Counted from the stretch's first letter, positions 22,177 through 31,221 are shown. The stretch is DNA of 64,000 bases from Janibacter cremeus (GCF_013409205.1 NZ_JACCAE010000001.1:2232001-2296000), one strand, 5' to 3'. Notes: generated by a model not told the origin, from the sequence alone. A program made the numbers and translations.

Positions 22177-22902
22177 ATGCATCCCATGATTCTCGTCACC
22201 GGCGCCTCCGGTGGGTTGGGCGCCTCGACCCTCACTGCGGTCACCGGCACCGCACTTGCTCGGGGTCGTGCGCCGACGCTCGTCGACGCGGACTTCTCGG
22301 GTGGCGGCCTGGACGCCACCGTGGCGATCGAGCACCTCGACGGGCTGCGGTGGGGCGATCTTGCCGAGCACGAGGGGCACGTCGATGCGGAGGGGCTGCG
22401 TCGACGACTGCCCACGGGATCGGTGCCGGTTCTCGCGGCGCGAGGGCAGGCGCCGAGCGTCTCGACGACCACGGCGGTCGTCGAGGCCCTGGCCCACATC
22501 GGGCCGGTCGTCCTCGACGTGCCTGCCGGGCCACTGCCCGGGGAGCTGGCCGCGTGCGCGGACATCATCATCGTCCTTGTGGGGCTGCGCCCGCGATGGC
22601 TGCGGGACGGGGAGCAGTGGGTCGTCGGGCTCGGTGAGCTGTCCGAGCGGGCCCTGGTGGTCACCCGCGGTCCACGTCGGGCCGAGCGGGTGTCGGCGCA
22701 AGCCGCAGACCACCTCGGGCTGCCGCTGCTGGAGCACCTCGCCGACGATCCGGGGGTGCCGCGTGACGAGGCCCGCGGTCGAGCGCCCCGCCCCCGCGGG
22801 TCGGTCGGCGAGGTGGCTCGCGCCCTGGTGGAGGTCCTGCCCGCAGCGGGTGGGGTCGTCAGCGGCACGCATCACGAGCGTGCGCTGGGGCTGGTCTCGT
22901 GA
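22177..22902 (+). CDS. CpaE/Ssd-like septum-site-determining ParA-family protein
   Basis: 241 aa, P-loop ATPase fold of the MinD/ParA class. The N-terminal loop VTGASGGLGAST (about 7-18) is a deviant Walker A without the usual lysines; DADFSGGG follows and LDVPAGPL is the Walker B region. Proteins of this type precede tad genes in actinobacteria (Rv3660c Ssd) and are related to CpaE, which positions Tad machinery. The missing lysine makes ATP hydrolysis doubtful. ATG 22177 or 22186 could be used. The stop overlaps the tadA start. Confidence 0.8.
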   Translation: MHPMILVTGASGGLGASTLTAVTGTALARGRAPTLVDADFSGGGLDATVAIEHLDGLRWGDLAEHEGHVDAEGLRRRLPTGSVPVLAARGQAPSVSTTTAVVEALAHIGPVVLDVPAGPLPGELAACADIIIVLVGLRPRWLRDGEQWVVGLGELSERALVVTRGPRRAERVSAQAADHLGLPLLEHLADDPGVPRDEARGRAPRPRGSVGEVARALVEVLPAAGGVVSGTHHERALGLVS

Positions 22903-23939
22903 GGTGGTCGAGTGCCATCGATGCACAGGTGCGGGCGGGACGGGCGCCGGACGGCTCGGCCATCGCCGACGTGGCCCACTCCGAGGCGGTGCGGCTGGGC
23001 GCCGGGGGAGCTCGACGGCGCACCGACGAGCTGCAGGCAGAGCTGATGGGGCTGGGGGTGCTCGAGCCGTTGGTGGCCGATGAGAGCGTGACGGACGTCC
23101 TCGTCAACGGCGACGGGTCCGTGTGGGTCGACCGTGGCGCGGGTGTCGCACCGGCCTTAGGCGTCGAGGTCGGGGACGCCGCTGCCGTCCGCAGGCTCGC
23201 GACCCGACTGGCGGCGATGGCCGCACGGCGGCTGGATGATGCCCAGCCTTGGGTCGACGGGTTGCTGCCTCGTGGGATCCGCCTGCATGCCGTCCTGCCA
23301 CCGCTCGTCAGCGGCGGCCCCCACGTGAGCCTGCGCATCCCACGGCACCGCGGCGGTGGGTTGGACCACTTGGTCGACCTCGGGATGGCGACCCCCGCGC
23401 AGGCCGAGCAGCTGCGCGAGGTCGTCGGCCAGCGGCGTGCCCACGTCATCACCGGAGGGACGGGCACGGGCAAGACGACACTGCTGGCCGCGCTGCTGGC
23501 AGAGGTGCCGCAGGACGAGCGACTGGTGGTCGTCGAGGACGTCGGTGAGATCCAGGTGGACCACCGGCACGTCGTGCTCCTGCAGGCGCGCTCGGCCAAC
23601 ACCGAGGGCGCCGGGGAGGTGACGATGGTCGATCTCGTACGCCAGGCGCTGCGGATGAGGCCGGATCGGTTGGTTGTCGGAGAGGTCCGCGGGGCCGAGG
23701 TACGCGACCTGCTCCTCGCCCTCAACACCGGACACGAAGGGGGCTGCGGCACCCTCCACGCCAACCGCGCCGAGGACGTGATGAGCCGCCTGGAAGCGCT
23801 CGGTGCCCTGGCCGGCATGAACCGTGATGCGGTACGCGCGCAGGTGGCCAGCGCCATCGACGTGGTCATCCACCTTCGCCGGGTCGGCGGTCGACGGGTC
23901 GTGGACTCCATCGGCATGCTCCCCGATGGTGCGTCGTGA
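22899..23939 (+). CDS. tadA: TadA/CpaF secretion ATPase
   Basis: 346 aa, type II/IV secretion-system ATPase that powers assembly of Flp-type pili or pseudopili. An N-terminal domain is followed by Walker A GGTGTGKTT (about 187-195), acidic ASP-box VVVEDVGEI, Walker B VVGEVRGAEV and the His-box GTLHANRAED. Length is slightly short of classical CpaF because the N-terminal extension is reduced. It starts at GTG 22899 inside the end of the ssd-like gene. It overlaps tadB by 4 nt. Confidence 0.92.
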   Translation: MRWSSAIDAQVRAGRAPDGSAIADVAHSEAVRLGAGGARRRTDELQAELMGLGVLEPLVADESVTDVLVNGDGSVWVDRGAGVAPALGVEVGDAAAVRRLATRLAAMAARRLDDAQPWVDGLLPRGIRLHAVLPPLVSGGPHVSLRIPRHRGGGLDHLVDLGMATPAQAEQLREVVGQRRAHVITGGTGTGKTTLLAALLAEVPQDERLVVVEDVGEIQVDHRHVVLLQARSANTEGAGEVTMVDLVRQALRMRPDRLVVGEVRGAEVRDLLLALNTGHEGGCGTLHANRAEDVMSRLEALGALAGMNRDAVRAQVASAIDVVIHLRRVGGRRVVDSIGMLPDGAS

Positions 23940-24613
23940 GCCTGCCCGTCATCTCCCTCGTCCTCGCCGCGGTGCTGTGCTGGCCGGGACGGCGCGTCGC
24001 CACCGGCGTTCCAGTGGGCACGACGCGGCCCGGACCGTCGTGGTGGCGAGCCCGCGCCTCCCCGCTGGACGACCTCGAGGGCCTGGCTCGGGTGGCCGAC
24101 CTGATCGCGATGACGCTGCGGTCGGGGGCAACCCCGGTGACGGCCGTGGAGGTGGTGGCGCGCGAGGCCCCGCAGCCGTGGGCGGATGTGCTCGCCGAGG
24201 TGCACGAGCAGCTCTCCTCGGGCGGTCCCGCCGGCCAGGTGTGGCGCGCGCACGCGCAGCAGCGTCCGGAGCTGGGCGCGCTGGCCGGGGCGTGGGCGCT
24301 CAGCGAGGCCCTGGGCGTGGCGCTGGCGCCCTCGATGACGACGAGCGCGCAGGTGCTGCGCGCACAGGTCCAGGCGCGACGTCGTCTGGACGCCTCGACG
24401 TCCGGAGCGCGGGCCACGATGCGGATGCTCACGCTGCTCCCACTCGCCGGACTGCTCGCCGGCCTGACCTTCGGGCTCGCTCCTTGGGAGGTCTATGGCC
24501 ACAGCCCGGTGACGATGGTCAGTGCGTGCGTCGGGCTGGGCCTGACCGCCATCGGCTGGATCGTCTGCCGCTGGGTGCTCTCCCGGGCCGTGGCCGCCGA
24601 GGTGCACCGGTGA
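23936..24613 (+). CDS. tadB: TadB-like inner-membrane platform protein
   Basis: 225 aa. An N-terminal hydrophobic segment, a cytoplasmic type II secretion F-type domain (LARVADLIAMTLRSGATPVTAVEVVA, about 50-75) and two C-terminal transmembrane helices (about 163-183 and 193-215). It is shorter than TadB of Gram-negatives, as usual in actinobacteria (Rv3658c-like). It overlaps tadA and tadC by 4 nt each, indicating a single coupled operon. Confidence 0.85.
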   Translation: MSLPVISLVLAAVLCWPGRRVATGVPVGTTRPGPSWWRARASPLDDLEGLARVADLIAMTLRSGATPVTAVEVVAREAPQPWADVLAEVHEQLSSGGPAGQVWRAHAQQRPELGALAGAWALSEALGVALAPSMTTSAQVLRAQVQARRRLDASTSGARATMRMLTLLPLAGLLAGLTFGLAPWEVYGHSPVTMVSACVGLGLTAIGWIVCRWVLSRAVAAEVHR

Positions 24614-25161
24614 GCGCAGTGGTCGTGGCCCTGGTGCTCACCGCCGTCGTGGCCTGGCCCTCAGCGGCCTCGCGGTGTGGGTGGTGGTCGCGTCCTGCGG
24701 ATCTGCAGCCACCTCCTGCTCGGGACGGTGTCACTGTCGAGGACGTGGCCGACGCCAGCGTCCTGCTCGCCCTCGCCCTGCAGTCCGGGCGTGGTTTGGA
24801 CCAAGCCCTCGAAGAGGTGGCGGAGGTGGCCGCACCGGGAGCGGCGGAGGACCTGATCAGGGTGGCAGCCGCCCTTCGCTGGGGTCGTCCGATGAGCGAG
24901 GCCTGGGGTTACGCCCGGGACGTCTGGGCGCCGACGGCGACGGCCTTCGTCGTCGCCGATGCCGTCGGCGCCCCCTCCGCGCGGGTCCTGCTCGATGCGG
25001 CCACGACCCTGCGTGAGACGGAGGCGCGACGACTCGAGCAGGCCGGCGGCTCGGCTGCGGTCATGCTCGTGCTCCCCTTGGGGTTGTGCTTTCTGCCGGC
25101 CTTCATCGCCACCGCAGTCATCCCGCTCGTGGCCGTGCTCGTCGGGTCCCAGTTGTCGTGA
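24610..25161 (+). CDS. tadC: TadC-like inner-membrane platform protein
   Basis: 183 aa. The type II secretion F domain (VTVEDVADASVLLALALQSGRGLDQALEEV) is followed by a C-terminal hydrophobic hairpin (about 149-180). It pairs with TadB to form the membrane platform. It is the last gene before a convergent alanine/sodium symporter that separates the platform genes from the pilin-like genes at 26.8-27.7 kb. Confidence 0.83.
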   Translation: MSAVVVALVLTAVVAWPSAASRCGWWSRPADLQPPPARDGVTVEDVADASVLLALALQSGRGLDQALEEVAEVAAPGAAEDLIRVAAALRWGRPMSEAWGYARDVWAPTATAFVVADAVGAPSARVLLDAATTLRETEARRLEQAGGSAAVMLVLPLGLCFLPAFIATAVIPLVAVLVGSQLS

Positions 25162-25182
25162 GAGGCCGGCGACGGTGACCGC

Positions 25183-26634
25183 TCACCGGACGGGTTCCTC
25201 GTCCTTGGTCCAGACCTCGATGTCCTCGTCGTCCCAGAGCGACACCCCCCGTGCCTGCGGCAGGTCCTTGCGGTGGAAGACCGGGTTGCGCCCTTGTGCC
25301 TTCTGCTCGCTGTAGTCGCGCAGCAGCGCCATCGTCAGGCCGGCCAGGGGCAGGATGGCGATGAGGTTGATCGTGGCCATGAAACCCATGAAGAGGTCGG
25401 CCAGGCTCCACACGAGAGCCACCGAGCCGAGCGACCCGCCGATGACACAGAGGACGACCAGGACCCGGAAGGCGGTCAGCGCGCGCTCGGAGCCGCTGAG
25501 GAAGCGGATGTTGGCCTCCCCGTAGTACGTGTTGCCCAGCACCGAGGACCAGGCGAGGAAGAAGATCACGACGGACAGGAACGGCCCGGCCCAGGTCCCG
25601 ACCTGACCCTGCAGAGCGTTCTGGGTCAGCTGGATGCCTTGGGGCTGGTCCATCCCGAAGGAGGGGTTGCTCAGCAGGATGATGAAGGCGGTCGCGGAGC
25701 AGACGACGATCGTGTCGAAGTAGACGCCGAGCGTCTGCACGAGCCCCTGCTTGACCGGGTGCGAGACGGACGCGGTCGCAGCGGCGTTGGGGACCGAGCC
25801 CATGCCGGCCTCGTTGGAGAAGAGGCCACGCCGCATGCCCTGCATCAGGGCCGCACCGAAGGCGGCGCCGGCGATCTCGCGGAACCCGAGGGCGTGCTCG
25901 ACGATCAGGGCGAACATCGCGGGGACGTGCTCGATGTTGATCGCGACGACGAACAGCGCGATGGCGATGTAGGCAACGGCCATGACCGGCACGACCACCT
26001 CGGTGACCGCGGAGACCCGGCGGACACCGCCGAAGATCACCGCAGCCGTGATCCCGGCGAGGGCGATGCCCACGACCCAGGCGATCAGGGTCTCGTTGCC
26101 GCCGATGTTGCCCTGGACGGACGCGGAGATCGAGTTGGCCTGTACGGAGTTGAAGACGAAACCGTAGGTGACCGTGATGAGCACGGCGAAGATGCCGGCG
26201 AGCCACGGCAGCCGCAGCCCGTCACGGATGTAGTAGGCCGGACCGCCGACGTAGCTGTCGCTGCCGCGGACCTTGTACAGCTGGGCGAGCGTGGACTCGA
26301 CGAAGGCCGTCGCGCCGCCGATGAGGGCGAGCATCCACATCCAGAACACCGCGCCGGGGCCACCGAGCGTGATGGCGACCGCGACACCGGCGACGTTGCC
26401 CGTGCCCACGCGGGAGGCCGCAGAGATCGTGAAGGCACGGAAGGCGGAGATACCGTGCTCGTCCTTCGTGCCGGACGGCCTCTCGGTGATCGCACGGAAC
26501 ATCTCCGGCAGGAAGCGGATCTGGACCACCACCGACCAGATCGTGAACGTCAGCCCGGCGACGACGAGCAAGACGATCACGAGGTACCAGTAGATGTCGT
26601 TGATCCCGACGACTGCATCGACCACGGTGTCCAT
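25183..26634 (-). CDS. Sodium:alanine symporter family protein (AGCS)
   Basis: 483 aa with about 11 transmembrane helices. Family signatures include ITLGGPGAVFWMWMLALIGGATAFVE, GGPAYYIRDGL and NEAGMGSVPNAAATA. It imports alanine or glycine with Na+. It is on the opposite strand inside the tad locus. The ATG at 26634 is preceded by TAGAGT ending 6 nt upstream (leaderless pattern). Its own promoter and orientation suggest an insertion into an ancestral tad cluster. Confidence 0.92.
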   Translation of the reverse strand: MDTVVDAVVGINDIYWYLVIVLLVVAGLTFTIWSVVVQIRFLPEMFRAITERPSGTKDEHGISAFRAFTISAASRVGTGNVAGVAVAITLGGPGAVFWMWMLALIGGATAFVESTLAQLYKVRGSDSYVGGPAYYIRDGLRLPWLAGIFAVLITVTYGFVFNSVQANSISASVQGNIGGNETLIAWVVGIALAGITAAVIFGGVRRVSAVTEVVVPVMAVAYIAIALFVVAINIEHVPAMFALIVEHALGFREIAGAAFGAALMQGMRRGLFSNEAGMGSVPNAAATASVSHPVKQGLVQTLGVYFDTIVVCSATAFIILLSNPSFGMDQPQGIQLTQNALQGQVGTWAGPFLSVVIFFLAWSSVLGNTYYGEANIRFLSGSERALTAFRVLVVLCVIGGSLGSVALVWSLADLFMGFMATINLIAILPLAGLTMALLRDYSEQKAQGRNPVFHRKDLPQARGVSLWDDEDIEVWTKDEEPVR

Positions 26635-26640
26635 CTGGAC

Positions 26641-26646
26641 ACTCTA
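26641..26646 (-). promoter_or_regulatory. -10 element of the AGCS symporter gene
   Basis: TAGAGT on the minus strand (26646-26641) ends 6 nt before the ATG at 26634, matching the leaderless spacing seen repeatedly in this window. Confidence 0.5.
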
Positions 26647-26811
26647 GGACGCCGCGGCCGGCGTGGGCGACAGGCGGAACTCGTCCACAACCGGGCGCAA
26701 TGCGCACCCACCGTGCACACCTTCTCCGGCAACATCCTGCGCACCGGCTCAAGGGCGAAGGGTGGACCTCACCGCGGCGCACCCCGCGCCGCCCGAGGTG
26801 AGGAGCACCCC

Positions 26812-27003
26812 ATGAGGAGAAGCATCGTGCGATGGCGTCACCGGGCACGACTGGCCTGCGAGGCCGGCATGACCACTGCCGAGTACGCGGTGGGCACGCT
26901 GGCGGCCTGCACCTTCGCGATCGTCCTGCTGGCGGTCGTGAAGTCGGGTTCGATCGAGTCGGGACTGACCGGTGTCATCGTCGAGGCGCTCGGTATCCGG
27001 TAG
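26812..27003 (+). CDS. DUF4244 Flp-like small pilin
   Basis: 63 aa. A basic leader ends in ...CEAG, followed by MTTAEYAVGT and one hydrophobic helix. Gly19 before the cleavage site and Glu24 at +5 match the type IV prepilin rule, so a TadV-type peptidase could process it. The GAGGTGAGGAG sequence precedes ATG at 26812. It is the likely major subunit of a Tad pilus/pseudopilus and matches Rv3656c-type genes. No prepilin peptidase gene is seen in the window. Confidence 0.8.
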   Translation: MRRSIVRWRHRARLACEAGMTTAEYAVGTLAACTFAIVLLAVVKSGSIESGLTGVIVEALGIR

Positions 27004-27355
27004 GGGAGGCGATGACGCGGGGATGGTGACGGCGGAGCTCGCCCTCACCTTCCCCGCGGTCATCGTGGTCCTCGTGATCTGCTTGTCGGCCCTCGCCTGG
27101 GGTGTCGACCAGGTGCGGTGCGTCGATGCGGCGAGGGTCGCCGTGCGCGAGGTGGCCAGGGGTGAGTCGACGGTGCGTGCCGTGCGGGACGCGCAGCAGA
27201 CGGCCCCGGAGTCGGCGACCATCGAGGTGTCCCGTGCGGGTGCCGATGTGAGCGTCGCCGTGGCGGCACCCGCGCCGGTCGGGTTGGCCTGGATCGGGCA
27301 GGGCACGCGCTGCTCCTCCACGGCGCGGATGGAGTCGCTCGATCGTGCACCCTGA
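26972..27355 (+). CDS. TadE-like pseudopilin
   Basis: The core GMVTAELALTFPAVIVVLVICLSALAW is a class III prepilin-type signal followed by a transmembrane helix and a secreted C-terminal domain with CVDAARVAVREVARGE, as in TadE/Rv3655c. The GTG at 26972 is given so that the protein keeps a leader (RGGDDAG) before the cleavage site; this overlaps the preceding gene by 32 nt. ATG 27023 has a possible GGGGAGG upstream, but would give no leader. The true start is uncertain. It overlaps the following gene by 11 nt. Confidence 0.7.
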   Translation: MSSSRRSVSGRGGDDAGMVTAELALTFPAVIVVLVICLSALAWGVDQVRCVDAARVAVREVARGESTVRAVRDAQQTAPESATIEVSRAGADVSVAVAAPAPVGLAWIGQGTRCSSTARMESLDRAP

Positions 27356-27749
27356 GCCGCAGGGCCCGCGAGTGGGCCGACGAGTCCGCCGATGTCGGGA
27401 CGAGTCCGGGTCCGCCACCGTCCTGGCCCTGGGCGTGATCGTCGCCGTGCTCACGGTGACGATCGGCGGGCTGGCGGTCCTCGGCGTGCTCCGCGCCGCG
27501 CACGTGGCTCGCTCGTCCGCAGACCTGGCGGCGCTCGCCGCGGCCGGAGACTTCCAGCAGCACGCCGACCCGGTCAGGGCCTGTGCCCGGGCCCGCAGGG
27601 TCGCCCGTGGTCAGGCCGCGCGGCTCGTCGGATGCTCGGTCGACGTCGGGGGAATCGCGAGCGTGACCACGTCGGTACCGATCTCCCACCGGCTGGCCGG
27701 AGTAGGTCCGGAGGTCGCCGAGGGGCAGGCCCTCGCGGGGCCGGGGTGA
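27345..27749 (+). CDS. TadE/TadG-like secreted protein (Rv3654c type)
   Basis: 134 aa. RDESGSATVLALGVIVAVLTVTIGG is the TadG-like N-terminal helix; ARSSADLAALAAA is typical of Flp-pilus-associated TadE/G-like proteins. A cysteine pair (C109, C119 approximately) may form a disulphide. GTG start at 27345 overlaps the TadE gene. It is the last gene of the tad locus and converges on the coiled-coil membrane protein. Confidence 0.75.
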   Translation: MHPEPQGPRVGRRVRRCRDESGSATVLALGVIVAVLTVTIGGLAVLGVLRAAHVARSSADLAALAAAGDFQQHADPVRACARARRVARGQAARLVGCSVDVGGIASVTTSVPISHRLAGVGPEVAEGQALAGPG

Positions 27750-27762
27750 GCGTCGCTGTGGC

Positions 27763-28329
27763 TCAGTTCCCAGTGGTCCCGGGCCCGCCGGGCTCCCGGT
27801 CGATCGGACGGGTGCCCTCGCGGGGGATGGCGGTGGTCTCGTCGGCGGCGCCCTGTCGGGGTACCGGGCGGGTCGGGTCACTGGGTGCGGCCGGGGCGGG
27901 ATTCCCGGTGGGCCGGGTTGCGGCGGTCTCCTCGGCGCGGCGGCGTTCCTGCGCGAGGAGGCGTTCCTCCGCGACGCGGCGCTCCTCCAGCTGGCGCTCA
28001 CCCTCCTCCTGCCGTGCCCGCTCGGCGGCCTCGGCCTCCTCGCGCTCCCGGCGCTCACGGGCCTCCAACTCGGCGGCCTTGTGCTCCCGGCGCAGGCGGG
28101 CCTTGCGCGCCAGCGTGGTCTTGATCAGGACCAGCCCGAGCCACAGGAGGAACATCACGACCATGCCGGCGATGACGAGCGTCAGCGGGTTGAGGGTGAG
28201 CGTGAGGGCGTCGAGGACGTGGATGTCGACGTCCTGCCCCATGGTTTCGGGTGCGGAGGCACCCATGAGCAGGGCGGCCCCCAGCAGGAGGGCGAGGAGC
28301 ACGAGCACGAGTCCGAGGACGACCATCAC
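27763..28329 (-). CDS. Membrane-anchored coiled-coil protein, unknown function
   Basis: 188 aa that I cannot assign. Two hydrophobic helices (about 3-24 and 47-70) precede a very charged helical stretch (about 73-135, rich in E, R and A; EARERREREEAEAAERARQ) that should form a coiled coil. A proline-rich tail follows. ATG at 28329 overlaps the helicase stop (ATGA), so it is co-transcribed with the helicase. A cytoplasmic coiled coil tethered to the membrane is likely. Confidence 0.65.
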   Translation of the reverse strand: MMVVLGLVLVLLALLLGAALLMGASAPETMGQDVDIHVLDALTLTLNPLTLVIAGMVVMFLLWLGLVLIKTTLARKARLRREHKAAELEARERREREEAEAAERARQEEGERQLEERRVAEERLLAQERRRAEETAATRPTGNPAPAAPSDPTRPVPRQGAADETTAIPREGTRPIDREPGGPGTTGN

Positions 28330-30671
28330 GAGGTCCTTTCCGCTGGTCGGGTGGTGGTGCCCGGGTGGGCGTCCTCGTCAACTGTAGGGCGCAGGGCGCC
28401 GATCACGAGGTCAAGGAGCGCCACCGCTGCGCGCGCGTCCAGGGGCTCGTTGCCGTTGCCGCACTTCGGGGAGACGACGCAGGCGGGACAGCCGGCGCGC
28501 TCGCACCCGCAGCCCGCGATCGTCTCGCGGGTCATCGTCAGCCACTGCTCGATCCGCTCGTGGGCCCGCGCCGCGAAGCCGGCACCCCCGGGGTGGCCGT
28601 CGTAGACCATGATCGTCGGCAGCCCGGTGTCCGGGTGGCAGTCGGTGGACACCCCACCGATGTCCCACCGGTCGCAGGGCGCGAGCAACGGCAGCATCCC
28701 GATGGCGGCGTGCTCCGCCGCATGCGCCGCACCCGGGACGTCGGGCTCGGCGACCCCGACGTCGGCCAACGACTGCGGCGTCATCGTCCACCACACCGCC
28801 CGGGTCGACAGGGTGCGCTCGGGCAGGTCCAGCGGGTGGGTCCCGATGACCTCGCCACCGGGCAACCGCCGCAGGAAGCCGGTCACCTGCCGCCGCACGT
28901 CGACCCTGCCGAAGCTGACCCGCACCGGGCCCAGATCGACGCCGCTCTCCTCGGCGACGATGTCGAAGGCCGACACCGACTGCGACTGAGTCGTCCAGCC
29001 GGGGTCACCGCGCACCACGGTCGCGGTCGCCCCCTCGAGGTCGAGGTCGGTGACCACCCACGTCCGGCCCTGGTGCACGTGGACCGCGCCGGTGTGCACC
29101 TGGGCGTGCGCCGCGGCCTCGTCGATGGTCCCGACGACCCGGCCGGACCTGGCTTCGACGATGCTCACGACATCGCCGATACCGCGCAGGGAGACGTGCT
29201 CACCCGGCCGGTCCGGTCGCGTCCAGAACCACCCGCCCGGCCGGGATCGCAGGATGCCGCGCTCCACGAGCATCGCCAGCACGGCCTCGAGGGGCTCGCC
29301 GAACCACTGCTCGTCGGCGAGCGTCACCGGCGCCTCGGCGGCGGCGCAGGCCACGTGCGGCACGAGGACGCGCAGGTTCAGCGGGTCGAGGACGCTCGCC
29401 TCGACCGGTGCGTCGAAGACCGCCTCCGGGTGGTCGACGACCCAGGAGTCGAGGGGGTCGTCGGCGGCCAGCAGCACGGCGAGGGCGTCCTGTCCGTCGC
29501 GCCCGGCGCGCCCCGCCTGCTGCCACACGGAGGCGAGTCGTCCCGGCCACCCGGCCATGAGGACGACGTCGAGCCCGGCGATGTCGATGCCCAGCTCGAG
29601 CGCGTTGGTCGCTGCGAGGCCGAGCAGCTCCCGCTCGCGCAGTCGACGCTCGATGACCCGTCTCTCCTCGGGGAGGTACCCGCCGCGGTAGGCCGCGATC
29701 CTCCCTTCGTCGGCCATGCTGACCTGGCGTGACGCCGACGAGGCCAGCGCCTCCACGCCGGCCCGCGACCGGGCGAAGGCGAGTGTCTGCACGTCCCGGC
29801 CGACCAGCTGCGCCATGAGCTCGGCGGCCTCGGTGGTGGGGGAGCGGCGGGCGCCCTCGTCGTCCTCCGGTGGCTGCCACAGGCCGAAGGTCAGCGCTCC
29901 CCGGGGGGACCCGTCCTGCGTCACGGCGAGCACCTCGTCACCGATGAGCCGGGAGGCGTGCCCGCCGGGGTCGCCCACGGTCGCCGAGGCCAGGACGAAG
30001 GTCGGGTCCGCGCCGTAGCGTCGCGCCACCCGCCGCAGCCGGCGCAACAGCAGCGCGACGTGCGAGCCGAAGATCCCCCGATAGACGTGGCACTCGTCGA
30101 TGACGACGTAGCGCAGCCGCCGCAGGACGTGGGCCCAGCTGCGGTGCCCCGGCAGCAGCGAGTGGTGCACCAGGTCGGGGTTGGTGAGGATGATGTCGGC
30201 GTGGTCGCGGATCCAGCGGCGCTCGTCGGTGGGGGTGTCCCCGTCGTACGTCGCCGCGCGGATCCCGGGCACCGCCCAGGACTGCAGCCGGGCGAGCTGG
30301 TCGGCGGCCAGCGCTTTGGTGGGGGAGAGGTAGAGGGCGGTCGCCCCCCTGCCGTTGGCCGCGGACCGGCCCTCGAGTACCGAGGTGAGCGAAGGGAGGA
30401 GGTAGCCGAGCGACTTGCCCGAGGCCGTGCCCGTCGAGAGGGCGACGTGCTGTCCGTCCCGGGCCGCCTGCGCCGCGCTCGCCTGGTGCGACCACAGCCG
30501 GTCGATGCCGGCGCCCGCCAACGACTGTCGAAGGGGTGGTGCGACCCAGTCGGGCAGCTCCACATCGATGGCCGGTCGGGCCGGGATGCGCTCGACGTGC
30601 CGCAGCCGCCCTTCGCGCCCGTCGGTCAGCAGGTCGAGCAGCTCGTCGGCCTCTGGGCGGGGGGTGGACAT
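28326..30671 (-). CDS. DEAD/DEAH-box helicase with DUF1998 C-terminal domain
   Basis: 781 aa superfamily II helicase (MrfA/Hrq1-like, Rv3649 homologue). Motif I STGTASGKS (about 79-87), motif II DECH in VVIDECHVYRG, motif VI QAGRAGRDG. The C-terminus holds the four-cysteine cluster CGCERAGCPACVVSPKCGN typical of DUF1998, which in MrfA binds zinc. Related enzymes act in repair of mitomycin-type damage. ATG 30671 is supported by TACCGT ending 7 nt upstream, part of a symmetric -10 shared with the divergent STAS gene. Confidence 0.92.
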   Translation of the reverse strand: MSTPRPEADELLDLLTDGREGRLRHVERIPARPAIDVELPDWVAPPLRQSLAGAGIDRLWSHQASAAQAARDGQHVALSTGTASGKSLGYLLPSLTSVLEGRSAANGRGATALYLSPTKALAADQLARLQSWAVPGIRAATYDGDTPTDERRWIRDHADIILTNPDLVHHSLLPGHRSWAHVLRRLRYVVIDECHVYRGIFGSHVALLLRRLRRVARRYGADPTFVLASATVGDPGGHASRLIGDEVLAVTQDGSPRGALTFGLWQPPEDDEGARRSPTTEAAELMAQLVGRDVQTLAFARSRAGVEALASSASRQVSMADEGRIAAYRGGYLPEERRVIERRLRERELLGLAATNALELGIDIAGLDVVLMAGWPGRLASVWQQAGRAGRDGQDALAVLLAADDPLDSWVVDHPEAVFDAPVEASVLDPLNLRVLVPHVACAAAEAPVTLADEQWFGEPLEAVLAMLVERGILRSRPGGWFWTRPDRPGEHVSLRGIGDVVSIVEARSGRVVGTIDEAAAHAQVHTGAVHVHQGRTWVVTDLDLEGATATVVRGDPGWTTQSQSVSAFDIVAEESGVDLGPVRVSFGRVDVRRQVTGFLRRLPGGEVIGTHPLDLPERTLSTRAVWWTMTPQSLADVGVAEPDVPGAAHAAEHAAIGMLPLLAPCDRWDIGGVSTDCHPDTGLPTIMVYDGHPGGAGFAARAHERIEQWLTMTRETIAGCGCERAGCPACVVSPKCGNGNEPLDARAAVALLDLVIGALRPTVDEDAHPGTTTRPAERTS

Positions 30672-30677
30672 GTGCTC

Positions 30678-30684
30678 TACGGTA
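30678..30684. promoter_or_regulatory. Symmetric -10 shared by divergent leaderless genes
   Basis: TACGGTA reads TACGGT on the plus strand, 6 nt before the STAS GTG (30690). It reads TACCGT on the minus strand, 7 nt before the helicase ATG (30671). Only 18 bp separate the two start codons. Confidence 0.6.
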
Positions 30685-30689
30685 GGCCG

Positions 30690-31043
30690 GTGTCCATCTC
30701 CGTCACGACCAGCGAAGCCGGGGAGGTGCACATCGTCCATGTTGCCGGTGAGATCGATGTGACCTCCGCCGCCGTGCTGCGCGACGCCCTGGAGGCTCTC
30801 ATCGCCGACGGACGTCGTCGGCTGACCCTCGACCTGACCGACGTCACCTTCCTCGACTCCACCGGGCTGGGGATCGTCGTCGGACGCCTGAAGCGGCTGG
30901 CGCGCCACGGCGGGACCATGACCGTCGCCGTATCGCACGCCCGGGTGATGCGCGTCTTCACCATCACGGGGCTCGACCGGCTTCTGGAGATCCGGTCCGA
31001 CCTGGACTCCGCCGTATGCGCGGCGCAGGCGCCCGTGTCCTGA
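30690..31043 (+). CDS. STAS-domain anti-anti-sigma factor
   Basis: 117 aa, a single STAS domain. The conserved loop VTFLDSTGLGIVVG contains the serine that is phosphorylated by anti-sigma kinases in SpoIIAA/RsbV-type proteins. It should bind and inhibit an RsbW-type anti-sigma kinase, but no kinase or sigma factor gene is adjacent. GTG start at 30690 is leaderless by -10 position. It is divergent from the helicase. Confidence 0.88.
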   Translation: MSISVTTSEAGEVHIVHVAGEIDVTSAAVLRDALEALIADGRRRLTLDLTDVTFLDSTGLGIVVGRLKRLARHGGTMTVAVSHARVMRVFTITGLDRLLEIRSDLDSAVCAAQAPVS

Positions 31044-31221
31044 ACCGACTGTCCTGACGCAGCCTCGCCGGTGCCCCCGCCTGCCGGGGAAGGCGAAGGG
31101 GAAGGATCCTCTCGTCGCACGTCCCCACGCGAGAAGGTTTCCGGAGCTAGGGTGTGGCCACGGCTGTGGTCGCCGTCACACGTGGCCCCGGCCGTGACCC
31201 TCGTCCATCAAGGAGGATGGC

